64,000 nucleotides of DNA from Curtobacterium sp. MCBD17_032 (GCF_003234855.1 NZ_QKTO01000013.1:1-64000); one strand, 5' to 3'. Counted from the first letter of the stretch, positions 32,354 to 42,189 are shown. Translations and numbers: made by a program. The notes: generated from the sequence alone by a model not told the origin.

Positions 32354-32944
32354 ATGGACTCCACGACAGCGAAGCGACCTGCATCCTCCCCCCGGTACAG
32401 CCACGAGATCGCGGCGGCCGTCACCCTTCCCGCAGCGGCCCGTGCGCTCGTCGACACGGCGGCGCTCACCACCGCCGACGCGATCGCGGTGGCGACCGGC
32501 TGTGGCGCCCTCGCCACCCGCATCGGACTCCTGCGGTTCCTGGCCGACCCGGACCGGGTGGCATCCGGCACGGTCGCGCCGGTCGACCCGTTCTGCGACG
32601 GGATGCCCGCCGCGCTCGTCGGTCGCGGACCGTCGCCCGACCGCGACCGTCTGCGGCACGCGGGGGACCGGTGCGTCGAGTCATGGCGCATCATGACGAG
32701 GACGGCCGACGGGGTGCGCGCGACCCACGGGGTACCACCTGTCGTCGCTGTCGCCGGCGTCTCCGGAGCGGTCGGCGTCGCCGGCGCCCTGGCACTCGGC
32801 GCCTGGTGTTCCTGGGCACTCGGCTCGGAGCTCCGGGCTGCGACCCGCGCACGCTACGCGCTCGACCTCCGTGCCGACGACCCGCTGGCGATGCTCGTCG
32901 ACCGGCTGTGTCGGATCCGGCGTCGACCGGCCTGGCGGACGTGA
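32354..32944 (+). CDS. Hypothetical protein with one possible membrane helix
   Basis: 196 residues; I do not recognise the family. A hydrophobic Ala/Gly/Val stretch (about residues 122-147, VVAVAGVSGAVGVAGALALGAW) could be a membrane helix. The flanking regions are Arg/Asp/Ala-rich. Start: ATG at 32354 is preceded at 7 nt by GAGGCT, a near match to a -10 box, and by a GGGAGG that is too close to work as a ribosome binding site. The GTG at 32339 is the alternative. It precedes the FHA/PP2C/kinase cluster by 54 bp and may or may not belong to it. Confidence 0.65.
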   Translation: MDSTTAKRPASSPRYSHEIAAAVTLPAAARALVDTAALTTADAIAVATGCGALATRIGLLRFLADPDRVASGTVAPVDPFCDGMPAALVGRGPSPDRDRLRHAGDRCVESWRIMTRTADGVRATHGVPPVVAVAGVSGAVGVAGALALGAWCSWALGSELRAATRARYALDLRADDPLAMLVDRLCRIRRRPAWRT

Positions 32945-32966
32945 GCCCGAGGTGCACCGCATCGTC

Positions 32967-32972
32967 TACGGT
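32967..32972 (+). promoter_or_regulatory. Possible -10 hexamer TACGGT before the FHA gene
   Basis: TACGGT about 26 nt before the GTG at 32999, with GGAAGG in between as ribosome binding site. It could start the phospho-signalling cluster. Confidence 0.35.
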
Positions 32973-32998
32973 GGTGGTGCCGACGGAAGGAGCCGCAC

Positions 32999-33865
32999 GT
33001 GCACGACGATGACCCGGTCGATGACACCGTGCTCCGCCCCCGTGATCGCCGTGACTCGAGGCACGTCGCACACGGCGGCCCCTCGGGCGCAGTGTCGAGG
33101 CCTGCGGTGCGGCCCGCCGACCCGCTCGACCCCCTCGACGCATCAGCCGAGGCCGGGGGCGACACCGTCGTCCGTACGCCCCGTGCGCCGCATCGTGCGA
33201 CGGACGGCCGGACGCCCGCGGTATCGGTCACGGCTCTGGCTCCCGGTGCCCCCGTGGCGCCCCATGCCCCCGTGGTGCCGCATGCCCCCGCGGCGTCCGG
33301 CACGCCCGAGGCACTCGGAGTCCCCGTGGCGCCGGACACCTCCGTGACGGGAGGCCGTCACGCACCGCCAGGACGGACGCCGACGAGTCGTCGCGACGCC
33401 AGCGATCGGGGAGCCGGCATCCCGCGTCCGGTCGTGCCCTCCGTCCGGGTCGGCGAACGGGTGTTCCGTCTCGACCGTCCGGTCCTCGTCGGGCGCCGAC
33501 CTGCGCTGCCCCGGGTCGTGACCGGGCCGGCGCCCGAACTCGTGACGGTCCCGTCGCCGTCGGGACTCGTGTCGTCCTCGCACGTCCTCGTGCACGCCGC
33601 CGGCAGCACCGCCGTCGTGGACGACCTGCACTCCACCAACGGCACGGTCGTACGGGCACCCGGTCGACCGCCGCACCGCATGCCGTCCGGTGCCTCGATG
33701 GTCGTGCTGACCGGTACGGTTGTCGACATCGGCGACGGCAACACCTTCGAGGTGTTGTCGCCCTTCGTGCGGTCCGTCCCTCCCGGCGGCCGTGACTCGT
33801 CCGGACCGTGGCCGTCACCACCCTCTGCCCCCGGTCCGTCCCGAACCCCCAGAGAGCGATCCTGA
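32999..33865 (+). CDS. FHA domain-containing protein
   Basis: 288 residues. The first half is a disordered, Pro/Ala/Val-rich stretch. The second half (about 150-262) is a forkhead-associated domain, which binds phosphothreonine: VLVGRRPALPR, VSSSHVLVHAAG and DLHSTNGTVV match the conserved GR, SxxH and NG elements. It has no signal peptide, so it is cytoplasmic. GGAAGG lies 8 nt before the GTG. Only 3 bp separate it from the PP2C gene. Likely role: reader of threonine phosphorylation by the kinase two genes downstream (inference). Confidence 0.88.
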   Translation: MHDDDPVDDTVLRPRDRRDSRHVAHGGPSGAVSRPAVRPADPLDPLDASAEAGGDTVVRTPRAPHRATDGRTPAVSVTALAPGAPVAPHAPVVPHAPAASGTPEALGVPVAPDTSVTGGRHAPPGRTPTSRRDASDRGAGIPRPVVPSVRVGERVFRLDRPVLVGRRPALPRVVTGPAPELVTVPSPSGLVSSSHVLVHAAGSTAVVDDLHSTNGTVVRAPGRPPHRMPSGASMVVLTGTVVDIGDGNTFEVLSPFVRSVPPGGRDSSGPWPSPPSAPGPSRTPRERS

Positions 33866-33868
33866 ACC

Positions 33869-34696
33869 GTGACCGAACTCGGCCGTGCAACCTCTTCCCA
33901 CGCGATCGCCCTCCCGGACGCCGCGGGCGCGACGCTCACGCTGTCCTGGGGTGCGGCGACCGACGTCGGACGACGTCGTGACCACAACGAGGACAGCTAC
34001 GTCGTCGACGCCCCCTACTTCGTCGTCGCCGACGGTATGGGTGGCCACCTCGCCGGCGACCGGGCCTCGGACGCGGTGGTCCGACGTCTGGCGGACTCGA
34101 CCGAGCAGCCGTTCGCGAGCCGGGAGACCATCCAGCGCGCCCTCCTCCTGGCGACGGCCGACATCGAGCGTGCGGCCGGCGGCAACGCGATCGGTGCCGG
34201 GACGACCGTCACCGGTGTCGCGCTCGTCGCGGGGCAGGGGAAGCCGGCCGCGCTCGTGTTCAACGTCGGCGATTCCCGGACGTACCGCAGCGAGGCCGGG
34301 GGACCGCTGAAGCGTCTCACCGTCGACCACTCGGTCGTGCAGGAGATGGTCGACGCTGGCGTCCTCCGTGCCGAGGACGCCGAGTCCCACCCGGACAGCA
34401 ACGTGATCACGCGCGCCGTCGGGTTCGGCGAGCCGCCGGAGCCGGACTGGTGGACGATCCCGCTCCGCACGGGTGACCGCTACCTGGTGTGCTCGGACGG
34501 ACTCACCAAGGAGATCGGCGACGTCGGCATCTCGCGCATCGCCGCGAAGGTCGACGACCCGCAGGAACTCGCCGAGCGGCTGGTGGGCGACGCCGTCATC
34601 GCCGGCGGACGCGACAACGTGACCGTCGTCGTCCTGCAGGTCGACGACGCCCCGGCGGCCGACGACGACCTCGAGGACACGCTCCCGCGACGCTGA
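33869..34696 (+). CDS. PP2C-family protein serine/threonine phosphatase
   Basis: 275 residues, Mg/Mn-dependent phosphatase. Motifs in order: RRRDHNEDSY, VADGMGGHLAGDRAS (metal-binding Asp-Gly), FNVGDSRTYR, LVCSDGLTKEI and the C-terminal GGRDNVTVVVL. No membrane helix, so a cytoplasmic enzyme, unlike the membrane-bound mycobacterial PstP. It lies between an FHA gene and the kinase gene and is the natural antagonist of that kinase. Confidence 0.95.
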   Translation: MTELGRATSSHAIALPDAAGATLTLSWGAATDVGRRRDHNEDSYVVDAPYFVVADGMGGHLAGDRASDAVVRRLADSTEQPFASRETIQRALLLATADIERAAGGNAIGAGTTVTGVALVAGQGKPAALVFNVGDSRTYRSEAGGPLKRLTVDHSVVQEMVDAGVLRAEDAESHPDSNVITRAVGFGEPPEPDWWTIPLRTGDRYLVCSDGLTKEIGDVGISRIAAKVDDPQELAERLVGDAVIAGGRDNVTVVVLQVDDAPAADDDLEDTLPRR

Positions 34697-34766
34697 CGCG
34701 TCCCGCTGCCGGATGCCCACGTGCATCCGAGCCCGAGCACCGCAGGTCACTGGAATACCACTGCGG

Positions 34767-34772
34767 TATCCT
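34767..34772 (+). promoter_or_regulatory. Possible -10 hexamer TATCCT within an inverted repeat, before the kinase gene
   Basis: GGAATACC (34752-34759) and GGTATCC (34765-34771) form an imperfect inverted repeat around ACTGC, and TATCCT overlaps its right arm. A regulator bound here would cover the -10 region. GGAAGGAG follows before the ATG at 34804. Confidence 0.35.
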
Positions 34773-34803
34773 GACCAAGCCGTCTCGACGGGAAGGAGCG
34801 ACC

Positions 34804-36216
34804 ATGGCCCGCCGGCTCCCGTCGACCCCTCCGGTCCTGCCCGGCTTCACTCCGGTGCACGTCCTCGGGTCGGGCGGCTTCGCGGACGTCTTCCTCTACG
34901 AGCAGGACATGCCGCGCCGCCAGGTCGCCGTCAAGGTCCTGCTCGACGAGGTCGTCGACGACCGCGTCCGACAGATGTTCCAGGCCGAGGCGAACCTGAT
35001 GGCCCGCCTCAGCACGCATCCGTCGATCCTCACCGTGTTCCAGGCCAGCGTCGCTGCCGACGGTCGTCCCTACCTGGTGATGGAACTCTGCTCCGCCTCG
35101 CTCAGCGAACGTCACCGGCGCGAGCACCTGCCCGTGTCGCAGGTGCTGTCGGTCGGCGTGCGGATCGGTTCGGCGCTCGAGACCGCGCACCGCGAGGGCG
35201 TCCTGCACCGTGACGTCAAGCCCTCCAACATCCTGCTCACGGCGTACGGCAACCCGGTGTTGTCCGACTTCGGCATCGCCGCCACCCTCGGGGAGGCCGA
35301 CCCGGACGAACCCGTCGGCATGTCGATCCCGTGGTCCGCGCCGGAGGTCCTCGCCGACGAGTCACGCGGCACGATCCAGTCCGAGGTCTACTCGCTGGCA
35401 GCCACCGTCTCGACCCTGCTCGCCGGCCGCAGCCCGTTCGAGGCACCCGGCGGCGACAACTCCGCCGCCGCCCTGATGACGCGGATCGACAAGGGCGGTC
35501 CACGCCCCACCGGCCGTGCCGACGTGCCACCGACGCTCGAGCGTGTGCTCGCGACCGCGATGTCCCGGCGTCCGCGGGACCGTCCGGCGACCGTCATGGA
35601 CCTCGTGCGCGGGTTCCAGCAGGTCGAGGCCGAGCTGGGGCTGCCGCAGACCCCGGCGGAGGTCGCGGTCCAGGCGTGGGCGGTGACGAGCCCGTCGCGC
35701 GCCGACGACCAGACCGTCGTCGGCGGACTCGGCAGCCCCGCCCGGCCCGGTCGCCGTCGACGCACGCGCTCCGCGCTCCGCGGTGGTGCCGCCGCGACCG
35801 ACTCCCGCGGTGTCGGGACCGTGCACCGGAGCGCGTCGGCCGTCCGTCGGCGCGGAGCGTCGCGTGCGACCGCCGTCTGGGTCGCCGTCACCTCGGTCGC
35901 GGTCGTCGCCGCGCTGGCCGTCACCACGCTGGTCGTCGTGACCCGGGGCGGTCCGGACGGCGTGCCGGTCGTCTCGGACCTCCGTGCCACGCCCGGTGCA
36001 TCGTCCGTCACGTTCCGGTGGACCGACCCGGGCCTCCGCCCCGGTGACACGTTCGTCGTGACCTCGGACGGAACGACCAGCCAGCAGTCCGGGACGACCT
36101 TCGTCGTCGCCGGCCGGCCCGGCTCGGAACAGTGCGTCCAGGTCGCGGTCAACCACGACGGCCGGACCGGTGCGAGCAGCGGCGAGCGGTGCGCGACGAT
36201 CGGTGGGGCGTCGTGA
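34804..36216 (+). CDS. Membrane serine/threonine protein kinase with an FN3-like ectodomain
   Basis: 470 residues. The N-terminal Hanks-type kinase domain is complete: Gly loop GSGGFADV (22-29), AVKVL with catalytic Lys44, HRDVKPSN with Asp137, DFG at Asp155, and APE at 179-181. A basic juxtamembrane linker leads to one membrane helix (about 356-380). The external part (about 388-470) reads as a fibronectin type III-like domain (SVTFRWTDPGLRPGDTF ... CVQVAVNHDGRTG) and not PASTA repeats. GGAAGGAG precedes the ATG. The TGA stop overlaps the GTG start of the giant surface protein gene, so the two are probably made in coupled amounts. Confidence 0.93.
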   Translation: MARRLPSTPPVLPGFTPVHVLGSGGFADVFLYEQDMPRRQVAVKVLLDEVVDDRVRQMFQAEANLMARLSTHPSILTVFQASVAADGRPYLVMELCSASLSERHRREHLPVSQVLSVGVRIGSALETAHREGVLHRDVKPSNILLTAYGNPVLSDFGIAATLGEADPDEPVGMSIPWSAPEVLADESRGTIQSEVYSLAATVSTLLAGRSPFEAPGGDNSAAALMTRIDKGGPRPTGRADVPPTLERVLATAMSRRPRDRPATVMDLVRGFQQVEAELGLPQTPAEVAVQAWAVTSPSRADDQTVVGGLGSPARPGRRRRTRSALRGGAAATDSRGVGTVHRSASAVRRRGASRATAVWVAVTSVAVVAALAVTTLVVVTRGGPDGVPVVSDLRATPGASSVTFRWTDPGLRPGDTFVVTSDGTTSQQSGTTFVVAGRPGSEQCVQVAVNHDGRTGASSGERCATIGGAS

Positions 36217-39200
36217 TCCGCCGGTTCCTGGCAGCGCGGCGCTCGGCGACCCTGACGACGACCGTCGCGGTCGTGGTGGGGGCGGTCGTCGCCGGGACCG
36301 CCCTCGTCTCGAGCGGCTACCACGCGCAACGGGTCGACCTGGGCGACGGCACCGTCTGGGTCCCGTCGGCCGAGTTCGGTGCCGTGGGCCGCGCCAACCC
36401 CGGCGTCCTCGAGCTGAACACGGCGGTCGACACGTCCTCGGACGCCGTGTCGGTCCTGCAACGGGGCTCGACGGTGTACAGCATCGACGAGACGAAGGGC
36501 ACCGTCTCCCGGGTCGACGTCGCCGACGCCACCCTCGGGGACGCGGTCACGCTGCCGAGCGGGAGTCCGCGCGTCCTGCTCGCCGGGGCCACCGCCGTGG
36601 TCGCGGACGGCGACACCGGGCGACTCTGGACCACGCCCGCGTCCGACCTCGACGAGTTCGACGCGTCGACCGAGCCGGACCTGACCCTCGGAGCGGACGC
36701 GGTCGTCGACGCCTCGGACGACCACGTCGCCGTGTACTCGCCCCGGACGGCGACGGCCTCGCTCGTCGCACTCGGCGCGACGCCCACGGTCGAGCAGCGG
36801 TGGACGGTCCGGCTGGACCGCGACCACGAGTTCCAGGTCGCCGCGGTCGGCGACCACGTGGCCGTCCTCGACCGGACCGACCGTGTGCTCACGATCGACG
36901 GGCGGGAGGTCGAGCTCGGTGACCGTGCGGGCTCCGCTCCGGCGCTCCAGCAGTCCGGGACGGACGGCGACGCCGTGGTGCTCGCCGGGTCCGCGGGCCT
37001 CCTCCGCGTCACCCCCTCGGGGACGGTGTCGCGCACGGCCCTCGCCGTCTCGGGGCGCGCCGCGCGGCCGCTCACCGACGGACGGTGCGTGCACGCCGCC
37101 TGGAACGGCGGGCAGGCCGTCGACACCTGTGCCGGTCGAGCCCTCCAGCAGCTCGACGGCATGCCGGGAGGCGCGGCGTTGCAGGTCGTCCACAACGGCC
37201 GGACGGTCGTTGCGAACGACCCGGACACCGGCCGGACGTGGGCCGTGGACCGCAGTGGCCAGCTGATCGACAACTGGGCGGACCTGGTCGACCGGGAGGC
37301 CGACCGGCAGCAGGAGCGGGCCTCCGAGCAGGACGCCGAGGTCGAGGAGGACCAGGCACCGCCCGTCGCCGTCGACGACGACCTCGGGGCCCGTCCCGGG
37401 CGCACCACCACCCTCCCGGTGCTCCTCAACGACCACGACCCGAACGGCGACCCGCTCGTGGTCGACGAGGTCGGTCCCGTCGACGACCCGGTCGCGCGCG
37501 TCGCGGTGGTCGCGGACGGCCAGCAGCTGCAGATCACGCTGCCGGGGTCGGCGGCCGGCGTCGTCACGTTCCCGTACACGATCAGCGACGGGAACGGCGG
37601 CTCGGACACCGCGACCGTCCGCGTGACGGTCCGACCCGACTCCGTGAACGAGGCTCCGCGCCAGGTCCGCGACAGCACGGCGGACGTCGTCCAGGGCGGG
37701 CACGTCTCGACGAACGTGCTCGGCGACTGGGTCGACCCGGACGGTGACCCCGTCTACCTGGCGTCCGCCGACCCGTCCGACGGGGACCACACGTCGACGA
37801 CGCCGGACGGCCTGCTCGACTACCGCAACGACAGCGGGAAGACGGGCGACCGCGTCCAGCAGGTGACGGTCAGCGACGGCCGCGCGCCGGGCCGCGGATC
37901 GGTGACCGTCGTCGTCTCCGCCCAGGGGGACGTGCCGCTGCGGGCCGAGTCGTTCCCCGTCAGCGGCTACGCCGACGAAGCCTTCACGGTGGAGCCGCTC
38001 GACCACGTCCGCGGCGGGAACGGCACGGTCTCGCTGACGAGCGTCTCGTCGGCACCGGGCCTCACGGTCACCCCGAGCTACGACGTCGGGACGGTCCGGC
38101 TGCAGGCGCGCACGGCGGGGACCTGGCAGCTCGAGTACACCGTGACCGACGGCACGCGCACCGCCAGCGGGGTCCTCCGCGTGACCGTGCAGGCACCGCC
38201 CGACGCGTCCGCGGCGCCGGTCACGACGCCGAAGACGGTCTTCGTGACGACGCTGTCCTCGAAGGACACCGACGTGACCGCGACCGACTCCGACCCCGCC
38301 GGCGGCGTCCTCCTCGTCACCGGCGTCGACGCCCCGCCCGTGGGCTCCGGCGTCCGTGCGAGCGTGCTCGACCAGCACGTCGTCCGGGTGTCCCTGACCG
38401 CTCCGCTCGACGGGCCGGTGTCCTTCGGCTACACGGTGACGAACGGGCTCGCGACGGCGACGGGCACGGTGACGGTCGTCGAGGTCCCGAAGCCGGACCG
38501 CATCCAACCCCCGGTCGCCCAGCCGGACACCGCGACGGTGCGCGCGGGTGCCGTGACCGACATCGACGTCCTCGACAACGACACGCAACCCGAGGGCGAG
38601 GCGATCTCGCTGCTGCCGGACCTGGTGCAGGGTCTCCCGCGGGGCAGCGGTCTGCTCTTCGTCTCGGGGGACCGTCTGCGGTACCTCGCCCCGGCCACCC
38701 CGGGCACCTACACGGCGGTCTACCGCATCGCCGGCCCGGACGGGCAGACCGCGGACGCGACGGTGACCGTCTCGGTGCGGGACCGGGACCGCGCCACGAA
38801 CGCCGCACCGGTGCCGCCGACGGTGACCGCCCGGGTCGTCGCCGGCCAGACGGTCCGGGTGTCCGTCCCGCTCACCGGGACCGACCCGGACGGCGACGCG
38901 GTGCAGGTCGTCGGTGTCGCCTCCAACCCGGAGAAGGGGGCGGTCGCGGAGGTGACGAGCGACTCGCTCGACTACGAGGCGGGGGACTACGCAGCGGGGA
39001 CGGACGAGTTCACGTACACGGTCGTGGACGCGCTCGGCGCCCGGGCGACCGGGACCGTCCGGGTCGGCATCGCGCCGCGGGCCGACCGGGCGGGCAGCCC
39101 GGTCGCCGAGCCCGACGCGGTCACCATCCGTCCGGGCGGCAGCGTCACGGTGCGGGTGCTGCAGAACGACTCGGACCCCGAGGGCGGGCGGCTCACGGTC

Positions 39201-42110
39201 ACGTCCGCCGAGCCGACGTCGGCTGACGTGCGCGCACGCGTCATCGGTGGTGAGACCGTCCGGGTCACCCCGCCGGCCTCCGCCACCGAGGGCGACTTCG
39301 CCGTCGCGTACACCGTCACGGACGAGCAGGGGGCGACGAGCACCGCCTTCGTCACGGTGACCGTGGACCGGGACGCCCTGCCCCTGCGACCCGAGGTCGA
39401 CGACACGGTGCTCGACCTCCAGGACGTGCTCGGGCGGCAGACGGTCACGGTCGACGTGCTCCGCAACGTGTTCCTCGCGGAGGGCGGCGACGCGGACCTC
39501 CGCGTCGGGCTCGTGCGCGGGTACGGCGACGGCGCGTCCGTGACCGACGACGACCGCATCGTCGTCCGGGTCACCGCCGCCTCGCAGGTCGTCCCCTTCT
39601 CCGTCACCCGTCGCGACCACCCGGACGTCGTCGCGTACGGCTTCGTGCACGTGCCGGGGACGGACGACGCGCTGCCGCAGATCGACCGGAGCGCCCCGGC
39701 CGTCACGGTGCGGAGCGAGTCGACGGTGCGGATCCCGCTGTCGCGCTACGTGGTGACGGCGAGCGGGAAGACCGCCACCGTCACCGACCGGGGAGCAGTG
39801 AAGGCGACGCACGCGGACGGGCGGCCGCTCGTGGTCGACGACTCGACGCTCGAGTTCACCTCGTCGACGCTCTTCTTCGGCAAGGCCTCGATCTCCTTCG
39901 AGGTGACGGACGGGTCCGACGCGAACGGCGGTGCCGGACGCGTGGCGACGCTCGTGTTGCCGATCACCGTGACCCCGCGCTCGAACCAGCCGCCCGCCCT
40001 GACCGGCACGACGATCGAGATGGAGCCGGGCAGCCGGCGTGTCCTCGACCTCACGAAGCTCACGGACTACCCGTACCCGACGGACCTGGCCGAGCTCCGC
40101 TGGTCGGTCGTCGAGCAGCCGGACGGCGGCACCCGTGCGTCCGTCTCCGGTCGGCGCCTGACGATCGACGTCGGTGACACCGCCAGGACGGGCAGTCGTA
40201 CCGTCATCGGTGTCGGCGTCGCGGACTCGACGGCGCAGGGGCGGTCCGGGCGCATCACGGTCGACGTCGTCGGGTCCACCCGGCCGCTCGTCCAGCCGGC
40301 CGCGGACACCGCCGTCGTCCGCCGCGGGGAGTCCACGACGGTCGACGTGCTCGCGAACGACCGTCGGACGAACCCCTTCCCGGGGCGACCCCTCCGCGTC
40401 ACCGACATCCGGGGACTCGCGGGTGGTCTCCCGGCCGGCGTCTCCGTGAGCCCGAGCGCCGACAAGAGCAGGCTGCGCGTCTCCGTCGCGGCCCGGGCGT
40501 CCACCGCGGACACGCACCTGCAGTACCGCGTCACGGACGCCACGGGTGAGGACGCCCGCGCCGTCTGGGGAGACGTCACGATCTCAGTGCAGGACGTCCC
40601 GGACGCTCCCGGCACCCCGACCCGGACCGGTTCCGAGACCGGCGGGCAGGTCACGCTGACGTGGGCGACGCCACGGTCGAACAACGCTCCGATCACGGGG
40701 TACCGGGTCACCGGGACGAACGGGGTCGCCCAGGACTGCGGGACCGCGACGGTCTGCACCGTCACCGGTCTCGACGCGACGGCCTCGTACCGGTTCCGGG
40801 TCGTGGCCGAGAACGCGGTCGGCTCGTCCGACCCGTCCCCGCAGTCCGTCGCGATGAGCGCCGACTTCGTCCCCGCCGCACCGGTCGGCCTCACGGTCGT
40901 CGCGGACCCGACCAACCCGGACCAGCTCGACGTCTCGTGGCGCGCGGTCCCGCGCCCGTCGCGCGGCAGCGCCGTCGACGACCACGTCGTGACCGTCACG
41001 GGGCCCGGCTTGACCACGACGACCCGGACGGGCACGGCGACCTCGACGTCGTTCTCCGGTGCGACGAGCGGCGCGTCCTACCTGGTCACCGTCTCGGCGC
41101 GGAACGACGCCGGCCGCGACGGCACCGTGGTGCAGTGGAACAGTGCGACGGCGACGGGGACCGCCGTCGGTCGTCCCGGCGCCCCGCAGGACGTCCGTGC
41201 CGTCACGGGGGACGCTCCCGACAGCCGGGGGAAGTCCGTCGTCACCGTCTCCTGGGGCGCGGCGGACGCCGCCGGCGGGTCCGGCCCGGCCTACCGTGTG
41301 TACCGCGTCGCCGTCGGCGCGACGCCGAGCTGCGCCGCCCTCTCCGGTCAGACACCGGTCGGGACGCAGTCCGGCATGACGGACGGCGGTGTCGGCGCCG
41401 GAGGCGCCCGCTACGCCGTGGTGTCCGACAACGGACTGTTCTGCGACGTCGCGTACGCCGATGCCGTCACCTACGAGACGCCGGCCGGTACGGCGGACCC
41501 GACACTCGAGGTCGTCGCCGGGAGCAGCGCGACGCAGTCGGACCTCCGGGTCACCGCGCCCGGCGGCGACGTCGACCACTACCGCCTGCAGACCGGCGGG
41601 AGCGACGTCGACCTCCGCCCGGGACAGCGGTGGACCGGCGTCCCGGGTACGGGGGCCCGCAACACCCCGGCTACGCTCACCCTCCAGGCCTGTGGTGCGC
41701 CGGGTGACGCCTTCTGCACCGCGGACGCCTGGAGGGGCACGGGGGTCGCGTTCGACACGTCGAGCACCGTCACCGGGGCGCAGGAGGGCCACCCGCTCGC
41801 CGTCGACGGGCCCGCGGTCTCGGACGGGGTGCGCGTCGCCTCCTACACGGCCCGGTGGTTCGCCGACGAGGCCGGCACCACGCCCCTCGAGGGGAACACG
41901 GCGAGCACCTGGCAGGCGGGGGACGGGCCGCCGAGCGCGCCCGTCGGAGCCCGGTCCGTCCGGGTCGCGGTCACCCTCGCCACCACGGACGCGACACCGC
42001 TCACCGCGACGACGGGGGCCGCTTCGCCGGTGTGGCCCGTCGCCCCGCTGGCGCCGCCGCCCGCCACCGGTACGATGCCGAGCCCGGTCCCCGCCGAGCC
42101 GGCACCGTGA
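36213..42110 (+). CDS. Giant surface protein: membrane anchor, propeller-like head, cadherin-like repeats, FN3 domains
   Basis: 1,965 residues, the largest gene here. An N-terminal membrane anchor (about 10-32) lies behind a short basic start. Next come beta-rich repeats up to about residue 345 that resemble a propeller (VLQRGSTVYSIDETKG, AVVADGDTGRLW), then an acidic linker. A long array of Ig/cadherin-like repeats (tandem-95 type) follows, each marked by a DxDxNGDPL-like signature: LLNDHDPNGDPL, WVDPDGDPVYL, VLDNDTQPEGE, GTDPDGDAVQV, LQNDSDPEGGRL, VLANDRRTNPF. Such acidic loops usually bind calcium. From about residue 1465 there are FN3 domains (QVTLTWATPRSNNAPITGYR; ASYRFRVVAENAVG). No LPXTG sorting signal is at the C-terminus. 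It starts inside the kinase stop codon (GTGA). Confidence 0.88.
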   Translation: MIRRFLAARRSATLTTTVAVVVGAVVAGTALVSSGYHAQRVDLGDGTVWVPSAEFGAVGRANPGVLELNTAVDTSSDAVSVLQRGSTVYSIDETKGTVSRVDVADATLGDAVTLPSGSPRVLLAGATAVVADGDTGRLWTTPASDLDEFDASTEPDLTLGADAVVDASDDHVAVYSPRTATASLVALGATPTVEQRWTVRLDRDHEFQVAAVGDHVAVLDRTDRVLTIDGREVELGDRAGSAPALQQSGTDGDAVVLAGSAGLLRVTPSGTVSRTALAVSGRAARPLTDGRCVHAAWNGGQAVDTCAGRALQQLDGMPGGAALQVVHNGRTVVANDPDTGRTWAVDRSGQLIDNWADLVDREADRQQERASEQDAEVEEDQAPPVAVDDDLGARPGRTTTLPVLLNDHDPNGDPLVVDEVGPVDDPVARVAVVADGQQLQITLPGSAAGVVTFPYTISDGNGGSDTATVRVTVRPDSVNEAPRQVRDSTADVVQGGHVSTNVLGDWVDPDGDPVYLASADPSDGDHTSTTPDGLLDYRNDSGKTGDRVQQVTVSDGRAPGRGSVTVVVSAQGDVPLRAESFPVSGYADEAFTVEPLDHVRGGNGTVSLTSVSSAPGLTVTPSYDVGTVRLQARTAGTWQLEYTVTDGTRTASGVLRVTVQAPPDASAAPVTTPKTVFVTTLSSKDTDVTATDSDPAGGVLLVTGVDAPPVGSGVRASVLDQHVVRVSLTAPLDGPVSFGYTVTNGLATATGTVTVVEVPKPDRIQPPVAQPDTATVRAGAVTDIDVLDNDTQPEGEAISLLPDLVQGLPRGSGLLFVSGDRLRYLAPATPGTYTAVYRIAGPDGQTADATVTVSVRDRDRATNAAPVPPTVTARVVAGQTVRVSVPLTGTDPDGDAVQVVGVASNPEKGAVAEVTSDSLDYEAGDYAAGTDEFTYTVVDALGARATGTVRVGIAPRADRAGSPVAEPDAVTIRPGGSVTVRVLQNDSDPEGGRLTVTSAEPTSADVRARVIGGETVRVTPPASATEGDFAVAYTVTDEQGATSTAFVTVTVDRDALPLRPEVDDTVLDLQDVLGRQTVTVDVLRNVFLAEGGDADLRVGLVRGYGDGASVTDDDRIVVRVTAASQVVPFSVTRRDHPDVVAYGFVHVPGTDDALPQIDRSAPAVTVRSESTVRIPLSRYVVTASGKTATVTDRGAVKATHADGRPLVVDDSTLEFTSSTLFFGKASISFEVTDGSDANGGAGRVATLVLPITVTPRSNQPPALTGTTIEMEPGSRRVLDLTKLTDYPYPTDLAELRWSVVEQPDGGTRASVSGRRLTIDVGDTARTGSRTVIGVGVADSTAQGRSGRITVDVVGSTRPLVQPAADTAVVRRGESTTVDVLANDRRTNPFPGRPLRVTDIRGLAGGLPAGVSVSPSADKSRLRVSVAARASTADTHLQYRVTDATGEDARAVWGDVTISVQDVPDAPGTPTRTGSETGGQVTLTWATPRSNNAPITGYRVTGTNGVAQDCGTATVCTVTGLDATASYRFRVVAENAVGSSDPSPQSVAMSADFVPAAPVGLTVVADPTNPDQLDVSWRAVPRPSRGSAVDDHVVTVTGPGLTTTTRTGTATSTSFSGATSGASYLVTVSARNDAGRDGTVVQWNSATATGTAVGRPGAPQDVRAVTGDAPDSRGKSVVTVSWGAADAAGGSGPAYRVYRVAVGATPSCAALSGQTPVGTQSGMTDGGVGAGGARYAVVSDNGLFCDVAYADAVTYETPAGTADPTLEVVAGSSATQSDLRVTAPGGDVDHYRLQTGGSDVDLRPGQRWTGVPGTGARNTPATLTLQACGAPGDAFCTADAWRGTGVAFDTSSTVTGAQEGHPLAVDGPAVSDGVRVASYTARWFADEAGTTPLEGNTASTWQAGDGPPSAPVGARSVRVAVTLATTDATPLTATTGAASPVWPVAPLAPPPATGTMPSPVPAEPAP

Positions 42111-42189
42111 TCGACGCGCCGACCGGCCCGGGGAGTCCGGACCGCACGCCCGTCCCCGCCGTCCCCACCACCGAAGGAACGACACCCGC

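Noticed and set aside
35388..40517. 1,709-aa open frame on the minus strand across the kinase and giant-protein genes
   Set aside because: It is antisense to two clear genes. Its translation is Arg/Asp/Val-rich with no recognisable domain, as expected for shadows in 70+% GC DNA with few stop codons.
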